A program made the position numbers and the translations under genes. The notes beneath the pieces were generated by a model that was not told where the DNA came from, searched no databases, and was given only the letters and a program-made list of their open reading frames with translations. 9,511 nucleotides of DNA from Chloracidobacterium sp. UBA7659 (GTDB lineage: Bacteria > Acidobacteriota > Blastocatellia > Pyrinomonadales > Pyrinomonadaceae): the NCBI GenBank assembly GCA_002483395.1, contig DLHV01000231.1:1-9511 (forward strand), read 5' to 3'. Below are positions 1 through 7,947 of the stretch, piece after piece (positions within the stretch are counted from its first letter, which is position 1; each line of letters begins with the position of its first letter).

Positions 1-626
1 CCAACTAAAGTTGGAACTCTGAACTTCCGTCCGAGATTTTCCCGGATCGCAATGTATTCCATCTCCGGCGTGATAATCCCTTTGCGGGCGTAATGGATTT
101 GTGTGACGCACGAGCCGGATTTAGAGCGCAAGGGCGCACGCTTGAGACCTGGAAACTCGTTCAGAGTCCAGCCTTCAGGCTGCCTTGCTGCCGCAATATC
201 CTCGGCACCTTTTGTGAGATAGCCATTATCCTGCGCCAAAATCTCGCGTCCGACATATTTCTCAACATCTCCGCGCGCTACGATCCACTCGCGCCGAAGC
301 GCCGGCAAGCCATCGCGAACATTATGTTTCTGCGCCGGATCGGTCCACGGCCCGCTCGTGTCATAAACACGCACCGGCGCATTTTCTTCCAGCGTTCCGT
401 CCATCGCCTTACTTGGCGCAAGAGCGATCTCGCGAAAAGGCACGCGCAGTTCAAATGTGTCGTTTTCGTCGCTACTGGAGCCCTTACTTACGTGCGGGCT
501 ACTGACACTTTTTGTTTCGTCGTATATCTTTTGCGAGGCGGGCAGTCGTACTTCGTCACTGGTTAGGTTCTTGGATGTTATGTTAACCCGGTCGCTACTG
601 CTCCCGGTTCTGACATTTACACTCAT
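1..626 (-). CDS. thiC: Phosphomethylpyrimidine synthase ThiC, N-terminal part (3' end outside window)
   Basis: ThiC is the radical-SAM enzyme that turns aminoimidazole ribotide into HMP phosphate, the pyrimidine half of thiamine, in the cytoplasm. I translated the complement from the ATG at 626-624; the frame stays open for 208 codons to the window edge. It reads through classic ThiC N-terminal blocks: LPASQKIY, ELRVPFREIAL, VRVYDTSGPWTDP, REWIVARGDVE, then CVTQIHYARKGIITPEMEYIAIREN near the right end, all in the same order as E. coli ThiC. The C-terminal iron-sulfur cysteines lie off the window. The start is supported by an AGGGAG Shine-Dalgarno about eight bases upstream (634-639) and by the TPP riboswitch directly in front. 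A serine-rich stretch (GSSSD, occurring twice) precedes the conserved part. The riboswitch predicts repression by thiamine pyrophosphate. The family call is very safe; only the last two thirds are unseen. Confidence 0.96.
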   Translation of the reverse strand, partial: MSVNVRTGSSSDRVNITSKNLTSDEVRLPASQKIYDETKSVSSPHVSKGSSSDENDTFELRVPFREIALAPSKAMDGTLEENAPVRVYDTSGPWTDPAQKHNVRDGLPALRREWIVARGDVEKYVGREILAQDNGYLTKGAEDIAAARQPEGWTLNEFPGLKRAPLRSKSGSCVTQIHYARKGIITPEMEYIAIRENLGRKFRVPTLV

Positions 627-627
627 C

Positions 628-716
628 GTTTTTCTCCCTTCGTCGGTATTATCCGCATCAGGTTTTTAGGGTCTTGTTCGTGTGAACAACTCTCAGCCTG
701 CGGCTCCCCTGAAAAC
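628..716 (-). promoter_or_regulatory. TPP riboswitch (THI element) controlling thiC
   Basis: On the minus strand, between the M48 gene and thiC, the conserved TPP aptamer landmarks appear in order: AGGGGAGCC (710-702), GGCTGAGA (698-691), GACCCT and AACCTGATGCGG, GATAATACCGACG, then AAGGGA (640-635). Visible helices are AGGG/CCCT (P2), AGCC-gca-GGCT (P3) and an extra hairpin TTGTTC-ACAC-GAACAA in the variable arm. The closing stem can be GTTTTC (716-711) with GAAAAAC (634-628), which ends two bases before the thiC ATG. The Shine-Dalgarno AGGGAG therefore sits in and beside the ligand-stabilised 3' strand, and no terminator hairpin with a T-run lies between aptamer and ATG. This favours translational control by occluding the ribosome site; that mode is inferred, while aptamer identity is close to certain. 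Confidence 0.95.
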
Positions 717-732
717 TTTTGCTTGAGTCTAA

Positions 733-738
733 ATAATA
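733..738 (-). promoter_or_regulatory. Candidate -10 box for the thiC leader
   Basis: The complement reads TATTAT here, about 17 bases before the first base of the riboswitch closing stem, so transcription could begin near 726 and include the whole aptamer. No convincing -35 hexamer is found 16-18 bases further upstream, where the sequence is GC-rich. This is a position-based guess only. The interval 739-801 holds nothing else clear beyond a possible decayed palindrome copy. Confidence 0.35.
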
Positions 739-801
739 ACAATTCCGAGCGGCTCCCGCGACCCGTCCGCAACCGCGACGAATCGTCAATTCGAAAGCAC
801 A

Positions 802-3729
802 CTAGAAAATGACCGGTCGAGGTGCGGCCTTGAGCTTGCTTAGATCCACCGCATATCCGATCTGACTATCACTAAATAAGAACAAGCGCGTCCCATTCAG
901 ACTGAAACGTGCGAACGAAACGCTGCCCTTTACGACAAATTCAGCGATCTTATCGCCTGTATCAAGGCTGTAAAGCGTGACTTCGCCGGGAAAATTCTCG
1001 ACGATCAATTGGTTCTGTCTGGGGTTGATCGCAGCGTGTGAGCCGAAAAATCGGTGCCGAAGCATCCCGTCATTCAATGAATACACCAAAAGGCGATCCT
1101 CAGAATCATTGAGTACGAGCCATTCGCGTTCGGATTGTCCCGAAAAAACCGTGAAAGACCCTTTACCCGTTTCGAGCAAAAGGTTGCCGACCGTTTTACC
1201 CTCATAGGCGTCAACAGTCTCGATCAAATAATCGCCTTCTTTGTTTCCGAGTTTTTCAGCGTTCGCTTTTAGGGCAGGATCCTCTTTCAGCCTAGCCTTT
1301 CCTTCTTCCGAAGCAACGCGCCAAAATAAGATAAGGCGTCCTGAGTAGCTGTCGAACGAATAACGCGGCACCCTTCCCTTAAACTCCCGCGTCCAGATCA
1401 CCTTGTCCTGCATCCAATCCTTCAACTCGAATTTCACGTCGCCGCGGAGTTTTAGCTCAGCCTGTTCGTCTTCAGAGAGGGCAAACTGCGGTTTGTTGCC
1501 CGCACTCTCTCTGCTGTCCTTCTCTTTGGTACTCGTACGGATCAAAAGAAACCGGCCGTATTGGCGGACGCCGAATTCGGGCAGTTCGCGAATCGGCCTT
1601 CCCTGACCGGTCGCTGCATTCAACAGTGCCAGACTATTCTTTTCTTCCAGCAATTTCGGAAAATTCGCGACGCTGTTTCCTTGATTATCAACCACGCCGG
1701 CCTTAAAGCCACGGGTAAACATGGCTCGTTCGCCTGTCTTAAGGTTCCAGATTCCACCCCTGGTTTTCGACGAAAGGGCTACCCATCCAAAATCGTCGGA
1801 AACCTCGGCCGCCCTCATATCGCTCATCGAACCAACTGGTATCTCAACACTGCCGACATCCGTCCCATCTAGTGTTTCCTTGGCTTCATACTTGACTTGG
1901 CGAAGGACTATTTTTCCGGAAACGGACTCGAACGCCATAAGATCGCGCCACACGGCGATGTCGTTCTTATTCATTGCTGCTACGACCTGATTTTTTGAGA
2001 TGTCGTACACGCCAATCGTGGCATTAACTAAAGGCTTGAGCGTGACGAAATTAGCTTCTGTCGTATTTCCCACTTCCTCGGCACCGAAACTAAGCTTCTG
2101 CAGGCGTTTGCCTCCTGGGAATGAAAATATCCCGCCAGCTTCCAATTTCGCTTCCGTTGCACCTATGATTCGTTCCGAATCCAAAAACACGTACGGCCGG
2201 GCCGCGACCTTCCTGATATCACCGCCTATGTCCACTTGCTTTAGAGTTGGCAGATCGACGGCTACCGCTGTGTTTTCCGACTCATCCCAAGTCATACCGT
2301 CAACTTTGAATCGAAATCGATACTTGTTTGATCGGCTAAAAAGAACCTGACGCGAATCCGGTGAGAATCCGATTCTAAAAAAGCTCGCGCGCCACTCAGA
2401 GTCCGTGTCTCTCGATCCGAGCCAGGAGATATATTCAAAAAAAGACAGTGGATAAAACTTTTTCTTTTCCCAAATCTTTTTACCGGTTTTTGTTTCTATG
2501 ACATTAATATTCGTTTCCAAATCGACGCAGGCCAGATAATTTCCGTCAGGCGACATTGTGTGTTCCCAGCAATTGCGACGCAGAACCAGCTCGCGGACTT
2601 CTAAAGCGTTTCCGCCGGCGATGTCCCAGCGTTCGAAACGAAGATTGTCAGTTGTGAAAACTACCTGCGAGTTGTTTGCAGTAAAATATGCATACAAAAC
2701 GTCTTCGGCGGGTATTTGGCGCAACACTTTTAGTGCTTCACGATCAATTACGGTAATCGCAAAATCATCTACCACGAGCAGCAGTTTTCCGTCATTGCTA
2801 AACTTAATCTTTTGAACGTCGCTTCTCAGCTTTGGGGCGATCTCCCTTTTCCAAATCAGGCCGGGAACATTTTCGTTTCGATCAAATTCGCGGAATCGAA
2901 CCACGTCCGCTTGCCAGTGAAGAAACTCTTCGGTTTGTTTTGCCGAGCGTCCATCGCGGCAAGCTTGAGGAAGCCGCTCGGTCGATTTCGCAATCTCGCG
3001 AAGCCGTTTCTGCTCGGGTTTCATACCACCAAATAGCTCGCTGAACCAGCTTCCTGTTTTGCCCTCGCTTTCTGTAAGGCGATCAAAAAAAGTGAAAGAG
3101 GCAACAGGATCGTAGCCTGCTGCGACCATCGAGACAAACCCGATTTCATCTGCCTCTAGCTGCTGAGCATTCTCATGCCCGCGGCCAGACGAGATGCGCT
3201 TTGTGCGAGCATTTTCGATTAGCAGATTATATTTGTCTGCAATATCCTTGCGGTCGCCGAGCGCAGATACATTGAGTATCTTTCGCATCGCCCTCGACAT
3301 GTCCAGCGCGCCGTGGTGAACAGTTGCGTGACCAAGTTCGTGGGCGATGACACTTGCCAGTTCATCCTCGCTATTTACAAATGCAATCAGCTTTCGGGAA
3401 AGGAATATGTGGCCGCCCGGAATGTTGAAGGCATTGGCCTCCGGATATTCAATTATGTGGAACTGAAAACGAAGCCCAGTTTCAGGCAGATGCTTGATCA
3501 GCTTCGCGCCAATCGCGTTAATATACGATAGCAGTTGCGGATCACGTATCGGGCGGAATTCGCTTGAAAGCCTTTGCACGGTCAGGTCCCCAAGGACCAT
3601 TTCCTGTTCGGCAGAGAAAAGATTGTCGGATTTAGCGTTGGCCACGATTTGCGGCGGGGCGCAATTTTGAGCTTCGATAATGCCGTAAAAAAAGAACAGA
3701 AACAGAAAAATCGGGAACAGTTTTTTCAT
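802..3729 (-). CDS. Exported M48-family zinc metalloprotease with C-terminal beta-propeller
   Basis: A predicted 975-residue protein. Residues 1-20 form a signal peptide (MKK, then a Phe/Leu-rich core ending IIEA-QN), so it should act in the periplasm or envelope. Residues about 35-250 are a Peptidase_M48 domain: FSAEQEMVLG, the glycine-rich GGHIFLSRKL strand, zinc site HELGH at 130-134, and EADEIG at 192-197 supplying the third ligand (E192), followed by AGYDP. From about 303 to the end there are repeated beta-strand units of WD40/PQQ-propeller style (FSNDGKLLL, MSPDGNYLA, FSPDSRQVLF), long enough for more than one propeller. The start at 3729 is chosen because the frame's earlier start at 3918 lies upstream of a good promoter and would bury the signal peptide; GGAG sits 9 bases before the ATG. 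Stop is TAG. Substrates are unknown. BepA-like M48 proteases use TPR partners for envelope quality control, and here the propeller may play the binding role (inference). Confidence 0.9.
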   Translation of the reverse strand: MKKLFPIFLFLFFFYGIIEAQNCAPPQIVANAKSDNLFSAEQEMVLGDLTVQRLSSEFRPIRDPQLLSYINAIGAKLIKHLPETGLRFQFHIIEYPEANAFNIPGGHIFLSRKLIAFVNSEDELASVIAHELGHATVHHGALDMSRAMRKILNVSALGDRKDIADKYNLLIENARTKRISSGRGHENAQQLEADEIGFVSMVAAGYDPVASFTFFDRLTESEGKTGSWFSELFGGMKPEQKRLREIAKSTERLPQACRDGRSAKQTEEFLHWQADVVRFREFDRNENVPGLIWKREIAPKLRSDVQKIKFSNDGKLLLVVDDFAITVIDREALKVLRQIPAEDVLYAYFTANNSQVVFTTDNLRFERWDIAGGNALEVRELVLRRNCWEHTMSPDGNYLACVDLETNINVIETKTGKKIWEKKKFYPLSFFEYISWLGSRDTDSEWRASFFRIGFSPDSRQVLFSRSNKYRFRFKVDGMTWDESENTAVAVDLPTLKQVDIGGDIRKVAARPYVFLDSERIIGATEAKLEAGGIFSFPGGKRLQKLSFGAEEVGNTTEANFVTLKPLVNATIGVYDISKNQVVAAMNKNDIAVWRDLMAFESVSGKIVLRQVKYEAKETLDGTDVGSVEIPVGSMSDMRAAEVSDDFGWVALSSKTRGGIWNLKTGERAMFTRGFKAGVVDNQGNSVANFPKLLEEKNSLALLNAATGQGRPIRELPEFGVRQYGRFLLIRTSTKEKDSRESAGNKPQFALSEDEQAELKLRGDVKFELKDWMQDKVIWTREFKGRVPRYSFDSYSGRLILFWRVASEEGKARLKEDPALKANAEKLGNKEGDYLIETVDAYEGKTVGNLLLETGKGSFTVFSGQSEREWLVLNDSEDRLLVYSLNDGMLRHRFFGSHAAINPRQNQLIVENFPGEVTLYSLDTGDKIAEFVVKGSVSFARFSLNGTRLFLFSDSQIGYAVDLSKLKAAPRPVIF

Positions 3730-3805
3730 GGGAGCAGTCTCCACTTTTTTTAGTGTTTCGGGATATAGGAAGCGAACCTGCAGATTCGCAAAGTACTGAT
3801 TACAC

Positions 3806-3833
3806 ATTTTATAAAAGAAAAGCCACATGTCAA
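3806..3833 (-). promoter_or_regulatory. Sigma70-like promoter for the M48-propeller gene
   Basis: The complement has a perfect -35 TTGACA (3833-3828), a 16-base spacer and a -10 TAAAAT (3811-3806). Transcription would start near 3799, leaving a leader of about 70 bases before the ATG at 3729. Because the promoter lies inside the 5' extension of the longest reading frame, it argues directly for the shorter gene model. Confidence 0.65.
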
Positions 3834-3937
3834 TGATTTTTCCAATTATCAAAGTTTGAATATTTAGTGCATCAATTTGAAGGAAACAAACCCGAACGGC
3901 TATGCGTCTAATATACAATCGTTACAAGGAGTTATGA

Positions 3938-5086
3938 ATGGGAACTGTCTCGTTGTGGAAAATATTGCCGTTCGTTGTTCTTTTTGGCTGTGCAAACGCG
4001 CCACCGACGGGCGGCGTTGAGAACACGATCTTCGAAACGCAGGACAAGGCAAAGTTTCGTGTTGAGACCGTGGCAAGCGGGTTGGAAGTCCCTTGGGGCT
4101 TTGCATGGCTGCCAAACAAGGATCTGCTGTTTACCGAGCGGCCGGGCCGCGTGCGAATTATCGAAAATGGCAAGCTGCGTGCCGAGCCGGTTTTCACAGT
4201 TCCTGACGTTGAACCATCGGGCGAAAGCGGCCTGATGGACATATCGCTGCATCCCAACTTCGCATCGAACGGTTTTGTATATCTGGCGTATGCATATAAC
4301 AAGGACGGCAAACGAGTAAAAGTAGTACGGTACAAATACGCCACCGGAAAATTTACGGAACCTAAAAACATTGTCGAAGATATTCCCGCTTCTCCGAATC
4401 ATGCAGGAACCCGCTGCCGTTTCGGTCCAGACGGCAAGCTATACGTAACAACGGGCGATTCGACCGACTGGAATCTTGCGCAAAAAACCGACTCGCTGGC
4501 GGGAAAGACGTTGCGGTTGAACGATGACGGTACGATCCCGAAGGACAACCCGTTTGTCGGACAAGCCGCCTACCGGCCGGAAATTTGGACCATCGGGCAT
4601 CGCAATCCGCAAGGCCTGGCGTGGCAGCCGGGAAGCGGTTTAATGTTTCAAACGGAGCACGGCCCGAGCGGTTTTGAAGGCCGCGGAGGAGGAGCCGATG
4701 AAGTAAACATTGTCGAACGCGACAAAAATTACGGCTGGCCGAGCATCTACGGCAAGATGACAGCACCCGGAATGGAAGCTCCGCTGCTCGAATAATCTCC
4801 TGCCTGCGCACCCGCGAGCGGAATGTTCTACAACGGCTCTGTCTTTCCCGCATTCAAAGGTAATTTCTTTTTCGGCTGCCTTCGCGGAGCAAGGATCATC
4901 CGCGTCGTGCTCGACGGCCGCAAGGTCGTCAGCCAGGAGAACATGCTCGAAGGCAATTTCGGACGCATCCGCGAGATCGCCCAGGGGCCCGATGGATATA
5001 TTTATCTATCAACGTCGAATCGAGATGGCCGTGGCTCGCCGGCAAAGGACGACGATCGGATATTGCGGCTCGTTCCTGTCAAATAG
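3938..5086 (+). pseudogene. PQQ-dependent aldose sugar dehydrogenase (YliI/Asd-like) lipoprotein, interrupted by an in-frame TAA
   Basis: Family members oxidise aldoses in the periplasm using PQQ on a six-bladed propeller. The start is fixed by AAGGAG (3926-3931), six bases before the ATG. Residues 1-18 form a lipoprotein signal (VVLFGC, lipid Cys18). Conserved pieces follow: ASGLEVPWGFAWLPN, LLFTERPGRVRII, GESGLMDISLHP, the active-site region NHAGTRCRFGPDGKLYVTTGD (H155), WTIGHRNPQGLAW (R222), EHGPSGF and DEVN (240-257), NYGWP. After APLLE (residue 285) comes TAA at 4793-4795. The same frame continues without shift as SPACAPASGMFYNGSVFPAFKG to RILRLVPVK, ending TAG at 5084-5086. Full length would be 382 codons, normal for the family. 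One base change at a Tyr-like codon explains the break, so this is a recent nonsense mutation, a sequencing error, or rare readthrough. The truncated 285-residue product would keep the predicted catalytic residues but lose the last propeller blades. Confidence 0.88.
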
Positions 5087-5124
5087 CCCAACGGCCACTA
5101 GCTTCCTCCTGTGAAGGCAAGGCA

Positions 5125-5724
5125 TCAATCGCGGGAGTCCTTTAAGTGCTGTGTAGTGTGTTCGGTCACAGACGAAAATAGACTGGCCGGTTGAGGCAGG
5201 GCAAGATCGGGAGGCGGGCCAACTGCTGTATCCAGTTCACGCTGGCTTTGGGCGTCGGATGATTTGTCCGAAAGGCTCTTTTTCGGCACCGTCAGGAATA
5301 TGCCGTTAAGAATGAAGCCGATGCCGATAAAGAAGGTGACCAGACCTAGCCCTGCCAGAAAGATAATGTCCTGATCGTGCATTAGCATCCAGACGATTGA
5401 GATGCCGATCGCCGCCCCTAAACCTATCGACGAAAGCAGCATCCCGATCCGCATTCGGCGAAGTCGCCTTTCTTCTGGCGATTCCAGAAATTTTTCGATC
5501 TCGGGCAGCACGTCTTCGGCGACTTTCTTTAGTTCGTGTACGGACGCCGTTTCTCGAATTTTGGCGGCAACGGCCCGCCCGATCTCGTCGCGGGCGGAAA
5601 CAGCCGATGCCGTAATGCTGTCCGGCGAGGCCAATGCAACACGAACGCGGCGAAGGTCCGCTCCACAAGCGCGGCAAAATTGATTAGACTGGATTTCTTC
5701 TAAGCCGCAATCCGGACAGTACAT
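5125..5724 (-). CDS. Zinc-ribbon protein with two transmembrane segments
   Basis: A 199-residue hypothetical protein. The N-terminus is a zinc ribbon, MYCPDCG...FCRACGADL, with CxxC pairs at Cys3/Cys6 and Cys17/Cys20. A charged, probably helical stretch follows (about 44-92, ending PEERRLRRMR). Two membrane helices lie at about 93-115 (Gly/Ile-rich) and 119-143, then a polar Ser/Gln/Pro-rich tail. The positive charge before the first helix places both termini in the cytoplasm. A Shine-Dalgarno AGGAAGG (5741-5735) stands ten bases before the ATG; stop is TGA. It begins 53 bases after ppk2 on the same strand and probably shares its transcript. It is convergent with the interrupted dehydrogenase, 38 bases away, with no clear terminator between them. 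Zinc-ribbon/TM proteins of this layout are common in Acidobacteriota without known function; I assign none. Confidence 0.85.
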   Translation of the reverse strand: MYCPDCGLEEIQSNQFCRACGADLRRVRVALASPDSITASAVSARDEIGRAVAAKIRETASVHELKKVAEDVLPEIEKFLESPEERRLRRMRIGMLLSSIGLGAAIGISIVWMLMHDQDIIFLAGLGLVTFFIGIGFILNGIFLTVPKKSLSDKSSDAQSQRELDTAVGPPPDLALPQPASLFSSVTEHTTQHLKDSRD

Positions 5725-5777
5725 GATCGTTCAACCTTCCTCATTGATCGACTAACGAATCTAAATCAAAAAGGGTT

Positions 5778-6647
5778 TCAAGCTTCGCTTTCGAGCATCT
5801 TTTTTGCTTCGCTCAACTCTTGTTTATGAGCGTCGGTGACAATCGGATAATGCAGGTCCAGCGAATCAAGTTTTTTCACAATGATCTCCGAGACGGCTAA
5901 TCGGGTAAACCATTTCTTGTCCGCCGGAATCACGTACCACGGCGACTTTTCGGTCGACGTCGCTTCGATAGCTTCCGTGTAGGCTTTCATATAATCGTCC
6001 CAAAGGGCCCGCTCTTTAACATCGCCCATTGAGAATTTCCAGTTCTTCGCCGGCTCGTCGATTCTCGACAAAAACCGGCCCCTTTGTTCCTTTTTCGAGA
6101 TGTTGAGAAAGAACTTTATTACGTGGGTGCCATTTTCAGCAAGATGCTCTTCCCAATCCCGGATGTGCTTGAACCGCTTTTTCCAAATGCCATTATCGCC
6201 TTTCACATCAGGCGGAAGCTGCTGCGATTGTATTATGCCCGGATGAACCCGAACGACCAAAACCTCTTCGTAATGCGAGCGGTTGAATATGCCGATTTTT
6301 CCCCTTTCGGGCAAATTCTTCTGACATCTCCACAGAAAGTCGTGATCAAGTTCCTCCGGCGATGGCTGTTTGAACGAAACAACATGGCAGCCTTGCGGGT
6401 TGATGCCGCTCATTACGTGCTCGATTGCTCCGTCTTTGCCCGCCGCGTCCATCGCCTGAAAAATAATCAGCAGGGAATGTATATCCTGGGCGTACAAGAC
6501 ATCCTGTAGCTCGGCCATCCGCTCGACATTTTTCTCAAGGTCTTTCACCGCTTCTTTTTTATCGGTATAATCGCCGGTGAAATCGGTCGGATGGTTTTTC
6601 AGATTAAGTTTTGAGCCTTCGCGTACGAGAAATTTATCGGTTTTCAT
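5778..6647 (-). CDS. ppk2: PPK2-family polyphosphate kinase / polyphosphate:nucleotide phosphotransferase
   Basis: A 289-residue cytoplasmic enzyme of the PPK2 family (PF03976), which moves phosphate between polyphosphate and nucleoside mono- or diphosphates. The P-loop is FQAMDAAGKDG (63-73), with HVMSGINPQGCHVVSFKQPS after it. The Walker B/substrate block is GKIGIFNRSHYEEVLVVRVHP (116-136). Lid-helix basic residues lie at 189-204 (R189, R191, K201, K204 in the REP/WKFS region). The C-terminus has SPWYVIPADKKWFTRL. This is a single-domain form and most resembles the group of nucleotide phosphotransferases that includes class III (AMP/ADP) enzymes; direction and nucleotide preference are not proven by sequence. 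No Shine-Dalgarno precedes the ATG at 6647, although the N-terminus fits the family. A TATACA (6679-6674) about 27 bases upstream could be the -10 of a very short leader. Stop is TGA; the zinc-ribbon gene follows. Confidence 0.95.
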   Translation of the reverse strand: MKTDKFLVREGSKLNLKNHPTDFTGDYTDKKEAVKDLEKNVERMAELQDVLYAQDIHSLLIIFQAMDAAGKDGAIEHVMSGINPQGCHVVSFKQPSPEELDHDFLWRCQKNLPERGKIGIFNRSHYEEVLVVRVHPGIIQSQQLPPDVKGDNGIWKKRFKHIRDWEEHLAENGTHVIKFFLNISKKEQRGRFLSRIDEPAKNWKFSMGDVKERALWDDYMKAYTEAIEATSTEKSPWYVIPADKKWFTRLAVSEIIVKKLDSLDLHYPIVTDAHKQELSEAKKMLESEA

Positions 6648-6679
6648 ATTTGGTTAACGGGCATAAACGCGACTGTATA

Positions 6680-6695
6680 GGAGTGCGGACACTCC
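6680..6695. repeat. Degenerate copy of the GCGGACA palindromic repeat
   Basis: GGAGTGCGGACACTCC forms a six-base stem (GGAGTG/CACTCC) with loop CGGA. It matches the left part of the copy at 9126 at 15 of 16 bases, but the right half (GTCCGC) is missing. It sits in the divergent ppk2/dehydrogenase spacer next to a possible ppk2 -10. Confidence 0.55.
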
Positions 6696-6757
6696 GATAA
6701 GAGCACGCTCGTTCACACTCGCGTTTCTGCCCGAGTTACACGAATAACACGAATTTG

Positions 6758-7930
6758 ATGAAAATACTATCAATAATCTTTCTCCTAAGCCTTTCGGCTA
6801 CAGTCCTTGGACAGTCTAAGCTGGTGCCGCAAAAGGTTAGTCTGGCGAGCGGCAAATCGTTTAATCTCAACCTGCCCGCCGATTTTGAAATTATTCCGGC
6901 GGCCGAGGGGTTGAAGCGCGTCCGGTTTTTCGCGAAGGCGCCCGACGGACGCATTTTCGTCACCTATCTTTACAATCTGACCGACAACAAACGCGGTGCG
7001 ATCTACATTCTTGACGGCTGGAATGCCCAAACGGGGAAATTTACCAAGGTCATTCCATATATGACCGGACTGCACAATCCGAACAGCGTGCAGTTTTATC
7101 ATGACGACCAGAATCGTGATTGGCTGTACATAGCGGAAACCGACAAACTGACCCGACGGCGCTTTACGAACGGCGAGGAAAAGCCGACCGACCAGCGCCC
7201 GCAAACCCTTACCACATTTCCCGATTACGGCCTTAGCTATAAATACGGCGGCTGGCACCTGACGCGTACGATTGCTTTTTCGCCGAATGGGAAACTTTAC
7301 GTTTCGGTCGGCAGCAGCTGCAATTCGTGCGAGGAGAAAGAGAAAGTCCGTGCCAGCGTGATCGAAATGAATCCAGACGGAAGCGGCCAGCGCCAGTTCG
7401 CGAGCGGCCTTCGTAATGCGGTTGGCCTAAAATGGTTCGGCAATTTCCTGTGGGCAAGTAATCAAGGCTCGGACCATCTCGGCCTAAACCGGCCGGACGA
7501 GACTTTTTACGCTCTTAAAGACGGAGCCGATTATGGTTGGCCGTATTGCCATTCGTCGAACGGTAAGATCTTCGCCGATCCGAAATTAAAACGGCTGGGC
7601 GGCTGTCGCAATGTCACAAAGCCCTATGCATTTTTTCCCGCCAGAAGTTCCGCACTCGGGTTTGACCTTTTCGACGATGCCGCGTCCAGCCCAGTGATAA
7701 AGGATGCTTTTCTAGTTTCGCTCCACGGCTCGACAAACAAGGCCATCGGTCACGGCTACAAGATAGTTGTCCTGCGAAAAGGACAAAAGCTGCAAGACTT
7801 TATGACTGGGTTTCTAAAGGGCGGTACTGTGAACGCCCGCCCGTGCGACATCTTGAAGCTTGACGCCAATTCGTTTCTCTTTACCGACGATCACGGAGGC
7901 GTCGTTTACTACGTGAGAAAGAGGCAGTAG
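6758..7930 (+). CDS. Exported PQQ-dependent sugar dehydrogenase, sorbosone-dehydrogenase-like
   Basis: A 390-residue predicted periplasmic beta-propeller. Residues 1-19 are a signal peptide (MKILSIIFLLSLSATVLG). Conserved family pieces are NLPADFEI, AKAPDGRIFVTYL, NPNSVQFY, LYIAETDKL, GGWHLTRTIAFSPNGKLYVSVGSSCNSCEE (H167 fits the active-site His), SGLRNAVGLKW (R219), DYGWPYCH and FLFTDDHGGVVYYV. Five cysteines (188, 191, 264, 283, 363), including CNSC, suit a disulfide-bonded exported subgroup. A TTG at 6755 is in frame directly before the ATG; I prefer the ATG because it gives the standard signal peptide, and neither has a clear Shine-Dalgarno. It is a different subfamily from the interrupted dehydrogenase at 3938, so the two are not simple duplicates. 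The gene ends 51 bases before bshA. Substrate cannot be read from sequence, and no PQQ biosynthesis gene is in this window. Confidence 0.88.
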   Translation: MKILSIIFLLSLSATVLGQSKLVPQKVSLASGKSFNLNLPADFEIIPAAEGLKRVRFFAKAPDGRIFVTYLYNLTDNKRGAIYILDGWNAQTGKFTKVIPYMTGLHNPNSVQFYHDDQNRDWLYIAETDKLTRRRFTNGEEKPTDQRPQTLTTFPDYGLSYKYGGWHLTRTIAFSPNGKLYVSVGSSCNSCEEKEKVRASVIEMNPDGSGQRQFASGLRNAVGLKWFGNFLWASNQGSDHLGLNRPDETFYALKDGADYGWPYCHSSNGKIFADPKLKRLGGCRNVTKPYAFFPARSSALGFDLFDDAASSPVIKDAFLVSLHGSTNKAIGHGYKIVVLRKGQKLQDFMTGFLKGGTVNARPCDILKLDANSFLFTDDHGGVVYYVRKRQ

Positions 7931-7947
7931 CTGGACCAATGCGTCTT

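Noticed and set aside
93..669. Plus-strand open frames across 93-566 and 457-669
   Set aside because: They are antisense to thiC and its riboswitch, and their translations show no family resemblance while the minus strand reads ThiC.
4793..4795. TAA reassigned to an amino acid in this organism
   Set aside because: About 2,700 other codons in the window's genes contain no in-frame TAA, which would not be expected under reassignment.
3900..4853. Minus-strand open frames opposite the 3938 dehydrogenase (several, 71-163 residues)
   Set aside because: They are Arg/Ser-rich shadow frames of a coding strand with clear family motifs.
4823..5086. Separate small gene of 87 residues starting at 4823
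   Set aside because: It is the in-frame C-terminal continuation of the 3938 dehydrogenase after the TAA, with no proper ribosome site of its own.
5087..5124. Bidirectional terminator between the convergent genes
   Set aside because: I find no stable GC stem with a T-run in these 38 bases.
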